Of a DNA stretch of 64,000 nt, positions 58,042 to 64,000 are shown in pieces; the first letter of the stretch is position 1; each line of letters starts with the position of its first letter. A program made the translations under genes and the position numbers. The stretch spans positions 558,001 to 622,000 of the forward strand of contig JADKAS010000001.1 of assembly GCA_016715245.1 (NCBI GenBank), given 5' to 3'. This DNA is from Saprospiraceae bacterium (GTDB lineage: Bacteria > Bacteroidota > Bacteroidia > Chitinophagales > Saprospiraceae). The notes beneath the pieces were generated by a model. The model did not search any database. It was not told the origin of the DNA and saw only the letters and a program-made list of their open reading frames with translations.

Positions 58042-59382
58042 TTATTGAATATTTTTATAATCCAGTTGATCAAAAGTACCGCTTGTCATCAGTAGAATAT
58101 TGTAGTCTTTATATTTTGATTGGTTTAATTCCTCCAGTAGTTTTTCTTTATCTGTCAAAACCACCATACCCGGGAACTGAAAACATTTTTTAACAAAATC
58201 CTTATCCAAAACAGGTTTGTTTTTCATTTTTAAAGTATGTTCACTGTAAAACACAATGACTGCATCGGCATCTTTAAGTGTATGGCTGTATTGAGGCAGA
58301 AAGTTGGAATCAAGACTTGAAAAAGTATGAAGTTCAAATACAGCAAGAAGTTTTTTATCTCCATACCATTGTTTATTGGCTTTTGTGGTGGCATTAACTT
58401 TTGAGGGTGCGTGCGCAAAATCAAGAAAAATTTTGCGATTATTATTTTCAGCAATCAACTGAAGTCTCTTCGCTGCGCCTGTAAAATCAGCAATAGAATT
58501 AAAAAAGTCTTTTTCAGAAATACCTAATTGTTTACATACCATCATGGCAGCGCTCATGTTTGACAAATTATGATTTCCAATGACCGAAATACTGAATTTT
58601 TCGCCATCATATTCAATAAAATCCAATGAATCTAACCGTTGTAAAGTTCTATAGGGAATATAACGTATATTTTTTTTGGTTGAATGGATAACAGATGCCA
58701 CTTCCTTGTCTTCTTCATTGTAAATGACAATAGCGTTATCTTCTAAATTGTTGATATAAGTTAAAAAAACTTTTTTATAATCTTCATATACAGGAAAAAC
58801 ATTGATATGATCCCATGCGATACCTGTTAAAACCGTAATATGGGGATGGTAATGGTGAATTTTAGGTCTCAAGTCAACAGGGCTGCTTAAATATTCATCT
58901 CCTTCCAAAACAATCAAAGGAGCATCACTGATTCTAACCATATTTTTAAATCCCACAATCTGAGCTCCTACAAGGTAATCAAAATCAATATTACATTTTG
59001 ACAAAACATGAAGAATCATAGAAGTTATGGTGGTTTTTCCGTGACTTCCTGCCACCACTACCCTCTTCTTGTTCATAGACAAAGTATAAACCAACTCAGG
59101 ATAAGAATACACAACAACCCCTAATTCTTTTGCCCTTATTAGTTCAGGATTGTCTATTTTTGCATGCATTCCCAGAACAATAAATTCAAGTGCGTTGTGT
59201 ATTTTTTCGGGAAACCACCCCATTTTATCCGGTAGAATTCCTACTTCCTTTAACCTGCTCAAGGAAGGTTCGTAAATTTCATCATCAGAACCGGAAACTT
59301 CATAACCAAGCTGATGCATATCAATAGCAATATTGTGCATAGCAGCACCTCCGATGGCAATAAAGTGAACTTTTTTATTCAT
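58042..59382 (-). CDS. mpl: UDP-N-acetylmuramate:L-alanyl-gamma-D-glutamyl-meso-diaminopimelate ligase
   Basis: 446 residues, Mur ligase family. VHFIAIGGAAMHNIAI at the N-terminus, the ATP loop VVAGSHGKTTITSM (residues ~110-123), LEGDEYLSSPVDLRPK and TGIAWDHINVFP in the central domain, and ADAVIVFYSEHT in the C-terminal domain. Mpl recycles murein tripeptide by ligating it to UDP-MurNAc in the cytoplasm, which fits with the NamZ-like muramidase elsewhere in the window. MurC is less likely because of the sequence pattern of the N-terminal domain (AAMHNIA) and the shape of the central domain. Confidence 0.9.
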   Translation of the reverse strand: MNKKVHFIAIGGAAMHNIAIDMHQLGYEVSGSDDEIYEPSLSRLKEVGILPDKMGWFPEKIHNALEFIVLGMHAKIDNPELIRAKELGVVVYSYPELVYTLSMNKKRVVVAGSHGKTTITSMILHVLSKCNIDFDYLVGAQIVGFKNMVRISDAPLIVLEGDEYLSSPVDLRPKIHHYHPHITVLTGIAWDHINVFPVYEDYKKVFLTYINNLEDNAIVIYNEEDKEVASVIHSTKKNIRYIPYRTLQRLDSLDFIEYDGEKFSISVIGNHNLSNMSAAMMVCKQLGISEKDFFNSIADFTGAAKRLQLIAENNNRKIFLDFAHAPSKVNATTKANKQWYGDKKLLAVFELHTFSSLDSNFLPQYSHTLKDADAVIVFYSEHTLKMKNKPVLDKDFVKKCFQFPGMVVLTDKEKLLEELNQSKYKDYNILLMTSGTFDQLDYKNIQ

Positions 59383-59414
59383 TTAAAAAATATAAATAAA
59401 ATATAACTTTTGTG

Positions 59415-59422
59415 CAAACATA
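59415..59422 (-). promoter_or_regulatory. -7 box TATGTTTG for mpl
   Basis: On the minus strand 59422-59415 reads TATGTTTG (TAnnTTTG), 32 bases before the mpl ATG at 59382. Confidence 0.45.
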
Positions 59423-59534
59423 TAAAAAAAGAAGATATATTTTATATAAATGTATAATTCTTTTGCTTATGCTCTATTATGCAGACAAATAAATAAAACA
59501 AATTCAAAAAACTATATATATCCAATCATTATAA

Positions 59535-59542
59535 TATTTTTG
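59535..59542 (+). promoter_or_regulatory. -7 box TATTTTTG upstream of the deoxynucleoside kinase
   Basis: TATTTTTG fits TAnnTTTG; transcription would start near 59549, leaving roughly ten bases before the kinase frame opens. Confidence 0.4.
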
Positions 59543-59559
59543 CATTCTAAATATAAAAA

Positions 59560-60213
59560 ATCATCAATTCACCATTTCCATATAATTATATTTGTATTGA
59601 AGGCAATATCGGTGCGGGTAAAACAACTTTTTGTAAAAAAATACAAACTGACTTTGAATGTAATCTGATTCTTGAACAATTTGACGACAACCCTTTTCTT
59701 CCTTTATTTTATAAAGAACCCGAACGATTTGCCTTTACCGTTGAATTGTTTTTCATGACGGAACGTTATAAACAAATGCAGGCTAACCTGCTCAATCAAA
59801 ATCTGTTCAGTCAGTTTACCATTTCAGATTATGCCTTTGTGAAAACATTGCTATTTGCCAAAAAAAACCTGGTGGAAGAGGAATTCAGATTGTTTCAAAA
59901 TCTTTATCATGTATTTGATCAGACTTTTCCAAAACCTGATCTTTTGGTATACTTTCACAGGAATGTCAATGTACTGCAGGAAAAGATAAAAAAAAGAGGA
60001 AGAGTCTACGAAACCGAAATTTCTGATGATTATCTCCTCCAGGTTCAGAATGCCTATTTCGAATATTTCAGAAATATTCTATCTTACCCGGTTTTAATTA
60101 TCGATGTAGACATGTTGGATTTTGAAAACAATAACGTTCATTATGAGCAACTCAAATATCTCTTGACAAAGAAGTACAATCCCGGTGTTCATCGGATCAG
60201 TTTAGTCATTTAG
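59560..60213 (+). CDS. Deoxynucleoside kinase, no canonical start codon
   Basis: About 217 residues. The P-loop IEGNIGAGKTTFCKKI begins near 59596, upstream of the first TTG/ATG in this frame (59746, 59755), so the open frame must start earlier. It is open from 59557, after a TAA at 59554, with no ATG, GTG or TTG before the P-loop; ATC at 59560 is used here as the most likely position. ELFFMTERYKQMQANL, TISDYAFVKTLLFA (DY motif in place of DRS) and the RGRVYETEI lid follow. It phosphorylates deoxynucleosides for salvage. A substitution error in the true start codon is as likely as a rare start. Confidence 0.8.
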   Translation: MINSPFPYNYICIEGNIGAGKTTFCKKIQTDFECNLILEQFDDNPFLPLFYKEPERFAFTVELFFMTERYKQMQANLLNQNLFSQFTISDYAFVKTLLFAKKNLVEEEFRLFQNLYHVFDQTFPKPDLLVYFHRNVNVLQEKIKKRGRVYETEISDDYLLQVQNAYFEYFRNILSYPVLIIDVDMLDFENNNVHYEQLKYLLTKKYNPGVHRISLVI

Positions 60214-60288
60214 TCTTTCAAATATCATTTTTCATAGGTTTTATAAAATGATTAGGCTAACAAATGTTTTTTATCGTCTGATTATAGA

Positions 60289-60296
60289 TAATTTTG
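60289..60296 (+). promoter_or_regulatory. -7 box TAATTTTG upstream of sppA
   Basis: TAATTTTG fits TAnnTTTG and covers the TTG at 60294 from which the longest ORF begins, so the gene must start at the ATG at 60315. Confidence 0.5.
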
Positions 60297-60314
60297 TACC
60301 ATAAATATAATTTA

Positions 60315-62099
60315 ATGGAAAAAAGAAATACCAGTACATTTACTCCTTCCCTTTTGGGGTCCTGCCTTGGCGTGATTGTGTCATTTGCCCTTATTGCTTT
60401 GATTATTAGCTTGTCGGTCATATTCGGTTCTAAAGGTGAAACCACCTCTGTGAGAAAAAATTCAGTATTGCATCTGCGCCTGGAAGGTATAATCCCTGAA
60501 AAAACAGGAAACACCATGGACGAAAATGCTTTTTTAGCCATACAGGATGAGGCAATTGGATTACAGCGATTGTGTAATATCATCAAACATGCAGAAACAG
60601 ATTCAAAAATAAAAGGTATTTTCCTTGAAAACAATTCGGTAACGATGGGTCAGGCTACTTTATATGCAATATCCAATCAATTGAAAGCATTTAAGGAAAG
60701 CGGAAAATTTATTTATAGTTATGCTGATATGCACAGCCAATCTTCCTATTTTTTATGTTCTGTATCTGATTCAATGTTCCTTAATCCACAAGGCATGGTC
60801 GATCTAAGAGGATTTGGCACTATGGTTCCATTTCTTAAAAACACGTTGGATAAACTGGGTATAAAAATGGAAGTTTTTTATGCAGGGGACTTTAAAAGTG
60901 CTTCTGAACCATTCCGCCTGGATAAAATGAGTGATGAAAATAAACTGCAAATCAAAGATTTTCTCAATGATATGAAGGCTTTAATGTTAGAAACCATAAA
61001 AACCAACAGAGGGCTTGCACCTGAACAAGTCAACACTATTATGAATGAGTATGGGGGAAGGTCAGCTAAACGGGCTTTGGAAAATAAACTTGTCGATAAA
61101 CTTTGCCACAGAAGTACAGTCGATGAGATTATCAAAACCAAACTCGGAATAGAAGCGGATAAAAAAATTCATTTCGTGTCGTTGGAGAATTATAATAAGT
61201 CAGTAAAAATTAAAGATTCCAAATCAGATAATAAGATAGCAGTGGTGTATCTTGAAGGTGAAATTGCTTATGGCGAAGACAACAAAGGAGTCATTACCAA
61301 AAATAAGTACGGTAAAGTTTTTACTAAAATTCTGGAAGACAAGGAGGTTAAAGCCGTTGTTTTACGGGTTAATTCACCGGGAGGAGATGCATTTACATCA
61401 GAAGTTATTTGGGATTATATTGAGAAAGTTAAAGCCAAAGGAATTCCGGTGGTCGCATCTATGGGAGATTATGCCGCTTCAGGTGGATATTATATATCAT
61501 GTGGTGCAGATTATATTTATTCCCAACCGAATACACTGACCGGTTCCATCGGCGTGTTTGCGATGTTCCCAAATTTTAGTTCACTTACAAGGGATAAACT
61601 GGATGTCAATTTTGATACAGTTAAAACCAATGATCTTGCCGTTGCTCTAAGTCCATTTCACCAATTGTCTGAAAAAGAAAAAAATATCATGCAGGAATCT
61701 GTTCTGGAGATATATGATTTGTTTTTAAACAGGGTGAGTACAGGTAGAAAACTGAGTTTGGACAGTACAAAAGTAATCGCAAGAGGACGAGTTTGGACAG
61801 GTTCAAAAGCCAAAACCCTTGGCCTTGTTGATGAGTTGGGAGGCTTGGAGGAAGCCATCAATAAATCTAAAGATCTGGCTAAAATTTCTGAATACAGTAT
61901 TGTCGAATATCCCGGCATCAAACCTGATTTTTTATCTGAATTGATGCGTGAACTTGACAGAGGTGGTGAAGAAGAAGTAATCAAACATCTGGCTACGCCG
62001 GAGGAAAGAAAAATATATAATTTTATTCAGCAATCAAGAAAAATACTGACTCCTAACAGGGTACAAACGAGATTGCCTTTCATTCCGGAATTTAATTGA
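60315..62099 (+). CDS. sppA: Signal peptide peptidase SppA, 67K type
   Basis: 594 residues from the ATG at 60315. A single N-terminal membrane anchor (LGVIVSFALIALIISLSVIFG) is followed by two tandem S49 domains, the arrangement of the 67K form. The C-terminal domain has the catalytic Ser in ASMGDYAASGGYYISCGA, with RVNSPGGDAFTSE and GSIGVF around it; the general-base Lys lies in the N-terminal domain (VFYAGDFKSASEPFR). It degrades cleaved signal peptides in the inner membrane. The gene ends before a bidirectional terminator. Confidence 0.93.
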   Translation: MEKRNTSTFTPSLLGSCLGVIVSFALIALIISLSVIFGSKGETTSVRKNSVLHLRLEGIIPEKTGNTMDENAFLAIQDEAIGLQRLCNIIKHAETDSKIKGIFLENNSVTMGQATLYAISNQLKAFKESGKFIYSYADMHSQSSYFLCSVSDSMFLNPQGMVDLRGFGTMVPFLKNTLDKLGIKMEVFYAGDFKSASEPFRLDKMSDENKLQIKDFLNDMKALMLETIKTNRGLAPEQVNTIMNEYGGRSAKRALENKLVDKLCHRSTVDEIIKTKLGIEADKKIHFVSLENYNKSVKIKDSKSDNKIAVVYLEGEIAYGEDNKGVITKNKYGKVFTKILEDKEVKAVVLRVNSPGGDAFTSEVIWDYIEKVKAKGIPVVASMGDYAASGGYYISCGADYIYSQPNTLTGSIGVFAMFPNFSSLTRDKLDVNFDTVKTNDLAVALSPFHQLSEKEKNIMQESVLEIYDLFLNRVSTGRKLSLDSTKVIARGRVWTGSKAKTLGLVDELGGLEEAINKSKDLAKISEYSIVEYPGIKPDFLSELMRELDRGGEEEVIKHLATPEERKIYNFIQQSRKILTPNRVQTRLPFIPEFN

Positions 62100-62155
62100 T
62101 CAATAAAAAACTTATCGCCGTTAATATTCTTTAATTTAGGAAGAGGTGGCACCAT

Positions 62156-62193
62156 AAAAAAAGACCTGAGTTTAGTTAGCTCAGGTCTTTTTT
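62156..62193. terminator. Bidirectional terminator between sppA and fbaA
   Basis: A run of A (62156-62162), stem GACCTGAG (62163-62170), nine-base loop, CTCAGGTC (62180-62187), then six T residues (62188-62193). It can serve sppA on the plus strand and fbaA on the minus strand. Confidence 0.9.
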
Positions 62194-62222
62194 AATAATT
62201 ATTTTATTGATGATGATTCACA

Positions 62223-63293
62223 TCAAATATTTCTGTTTATACAATTTAAATCCTCATAAGCCAACTTCAATCTCTTACTGAATGAGGTTTCTGCAGACCT
62301 CAACCAAACTCTCGGGTCATAAGCCTTCTTATTGGGTTTGTCATCTCCTTCAGGGTTACCTATCTGGCCCTGGAGGTAAGCCTTTTTACCTTCGTAATAA
62401 TCTTTGATGCCTTCCCAGAAAGCCCATTGTGTATCTGTATCAATATTCATTTTTATCGCACCGTAATTGATGGCTTCCCTGATTTCTTCCCTGGAAGAAC
62501 CGCTACCGCCATGGAATACAAAATGAATCGGATTAATTCCCGTTTTGAATTTTTCCTGAACAAAATCCTGTGAGTTTTTCAGAATAATCGGTTTAAGAGA
62601 AACATTTCCCGGTTTATACACTCCATGCACGTTACCGAAAGCAGCAGCAATGGTAAATCTGTGTGAAATTTTGCTTAGTTCCTCATAAGCATAGGCCACT
62701 TCAGAAGGTTGTGTATATAACCTTGAACTGTCAATGCCCGTATTGTCTACCCCATCCTCTTCTCCTCCGGTCACACCCAACTCAATTTCGAGGGTCATAC
62801 CCAAAGCTTCCATTCTGGCAAGATAGTCCTTGCAAATGCTTATGTTTTCATGGATATCTTCTTCGGACAAATCCAGCATATGAGAACTGTATAAAGGAAA
62901 ACCAAACTTTTCGTAATTTTTTTCACTGGCGTCTATCAAACCATTGACCCACGGAAGTAAATTTTTTGCACAATGATCTGTATGTAATATAACAGGAACA
63001 TTGTATGCTTCCGCGAGCTGATGAACATGCTGAGCACCGGAAATACCTCCCAGTATTGCGGCTTTTTGATCAGTATTACTTAGTCCTTTTCCGGCGTAAA
63101 AAGCCGCGCCACCATTACTGAATTGTATAATTAGCGGACTATTTACATCTCTTGCCGTTTCCAAAGCTGCGTTGACCGTATTGGTACCTATGACATTGAC
63201 AGCAGGAATTGCATAATCATTTGAGTTTGCGTCATTAAGCAATTCGGTCACTTCGTCACCAAATAAAACACCTGATCTGAATTTTAAAGCCAT
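62223..63293 (-). CDS. fbaA: Class II fructose-bisphosphate aldolase
   Basis: 356 residues, the length of the type A class II enzyme. YAIPAVNVIGTNTVNAAL near the N-terminus, the zinc-ligand region VILHTDHCAKNLLPW (residues ~100-114), LEIELGVTGGEEDGVDN, FGNVHGVYKPGNV (His), and FHGGSGSSREEI with the IKMNIDTDTQWA loop. It splits fructose-1,6-bisphosphate in glycolysis. It follows trxB by 20 bases on the minus strand and may be co-transcribed with it. Confidence 0.96.
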   Translation of the reverse strand: MALKFRSGVLFGDEVTELLNDANSNDYAIPAVNVIGTNTVNAALETARDVNSPLIIQFSNGGAAFYAGKGLSNTDQKAAILGGISGAQHVHQLAEAYNVPVILHTDHCAKNLLPWVNGLIDASEKNYEKFGFPLYSSHMLDLSEEDIHENISICKDYLARMEALGMTLEIELGVTGGEEDGVDNTGIDSSRLYTQPSEVAYAYEELSKISHRFTIAAAFGNVHGVYKPGNVSLKPIILKNSQDFVQEKFKTGINPIHFVFHGGSGSSREEIREAINYGAIKMNIDTDTQWAFWEGIKDYYEGKKAYLQGQIGNPEGDDKPNKKAYDPRVWLRSAETSFSKRLKLAYEDLNCINRNI

Positions 63294-63313
63294 ATTATTT
63301 ATTTTTAATGTAA

Positions 63314-64000
63314 TTAAATCAATCCTTTTGCAGCCAAATATCTTTCAGCATCCAATGCCGCCATACATCCTGACCCGGCCGCCGTGACCGCCTGTCTGTA
63401 AATATGATCTGAAGCATCTCCCGATACAAATACACCTTCAATTTTAGTATGGGTTCTTCCCGGCACAGCCTTCAGGTATTTATTGTCATCCATGTCCAGC
63501 CAACCTTCGAATATCTCTGTGTTGGGTTTATGTCCAATCGCCACAAAAAAACCAGTGACATCCAATGTTTGTTCAGATGATGTAAGTACATTTCTTATTT
63601 TCACACCATTTACAGCATCTTCACCAAGAATTTCTACCGTTTCCGTATTCCAGTGAACTTCGAGATTAGGTGTGTTTATAACGCGTTCCTGCATGATTTT
63701 GGAAGCACGCATTTCATCTCTTCTTACCAATAAATGTACTTTTTTGCACAGTTTTGCCAGATAAGTGGCTTCTTCTGCTGCCGTATCTCCACCACCTACT
63801 ATGGCCACTTCCTGACCTCTGAAGAAAAATCCATCACATACGGCGCATGCTGATACACCTTTATTCATCAGTTTTTGTTCAGACGGAATTCCAAGCCACT
63901 TTGCACTTGCCCCAGTGGCAATTATCACAGAAAGAGCCTCCATCTCATGTCCCGTTTCTGACCATACCTTCAAAGGAAACACAGAAAAATCAACTTTTGT
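63314..64000 (-). CDS. trxB: Thioredoxin reductase, 5' part beyond the window
   Basis: The frame continues past base 64000, so the N-terminal FAD-binding part is missing; the M at 63982 is not the start. The visible ~228 residues hold IIATGASAKWLGIPSE, the redox-active CAVCDG, the NADPH motif VAIVGGGDTAAEEA, RRDEMRASKIM and the C-terminal FAD contact GVFVSGDASDHIYRQAVTAAGSG. It is the flavoprotein that reduces thioredoxin with NADPH. The thioredoxin-fold protein at 33597-34148 is secreted and is unlikely to be its substrate. Confidence 0.95.
   Translation of the reverse strand, partial: TKVDFSVFPLKVWSETGHEMEALSVIIATGASAKWLGIPSEQKLMNKGVSACAVCDGFFFRGQEVAIVGGGDTAAEEATYLAKLCKKVHLLVRRDEMRASKIMQERVINTPNLEVHWNTETVEILGEDAVNGVKIRNVLTSSEQTLDVTGFFVAIGHKPNTEIFEGWLDMDDNKYLKAVPGRTHTKIEGVFVSGDASDHIYRQAVTAAGSGCMAALDAERYLAAKGLI

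Noticed and set aside
59450..59668. 72-residue ORF overlapping the kinase start
   Set aside because: It is a different frame over the promoter and P-loop region with skewed Ile/Lys/His composition; the kinase frame carries clear family motifs.

Overview
The window is AT-rich DNA from a member of the Bacteroidota, most like Saprospiria/Saprospiraceae (inference). The supporting signs are many start-proximal TAnnTTTG (-7) promoter boxes, a short primary sigma factor lacking region 1.1, secreted proteins with both type A and type B type-IX-secretion (T9SS) sorting tails, an S46 dipeptidyl-peptidase, DUF1343, DUF3667 and OMP beta-barrel families, and long secreted proteins built from GCDS-type repeats. 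No rRNA, tRNA, CRISPR array, prophage or insertion sequence was found, and no gene-free stretch reaches 300 bases.

Layout. 1-5206: tightly overlapping surface-sugar operon for CMP-pseudaminic acid (pseC end, pseF, a Pse-associated methylase, tandem acetyltransferase, pseI) followed by two candidate glycosyltransferases. 5378-11825: two T9SS cargo proteins and a NamZ/DUF1343 lipoprotein. 11904-15191: Dna2-like nuclease-helicase. 15170-20622 (minus): a secreted S8 protease/GH9 cellulase fusion, miaE and a secreted unknown. 20712-27763: enoyl-CoA hydratase (minus), an HscA-type Hsp70, sbcD and sbcC. 27841-35883: DUF3667 membrane protein; exonuclease, acyltransferase and engB (minus); beta-barrel protein, fmt, thioredoxin-like protein (minus), an unknown and era. 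35997-41613: lipoprotein, small Cys-rich membrane protein, PIG-L/ThuA protein, a 36-residue membrane peptide and a sodium:solute symporter. 41744-47903: gyrA, TPR protein, amidase, rpoD (minus). 47994-51821 (minus): 1275-residue T9SS protein with eleven ~51-residue repeats. 52092-64000: pssA, S46 peptidase, two transporters, NTP-pyrophosphatase and mpl (minus), deoxynucleoside kinase, sppA, fbaA and trxB (minus, runs off the edge).

The most important caution is that about ten genes are interrupted by 14 apparent frame breaks, including essential gyrA and conserved sbcD, hscA, plsB-like and S46 genes. Eleven of them are repaired by adding one base at or beside a short homopolymer. This pattern looks like systematic sequencing indels rather than pseudogenes. 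I annotate these genes as whole CDSs spanning the breaks, and in several cases (sbcD, the acyltransferase, the NTP-pyrophosphatase) the repair restores a longer, family-like C-terminus beyond the apparent stop.

The -7 boxes also decide starts: in the amidase, pssA, sppA, sbcD and enoyl-CoA hydratase genes the longest ORF begins upstream of or inside the promoter box, so the start has been moved downstream.
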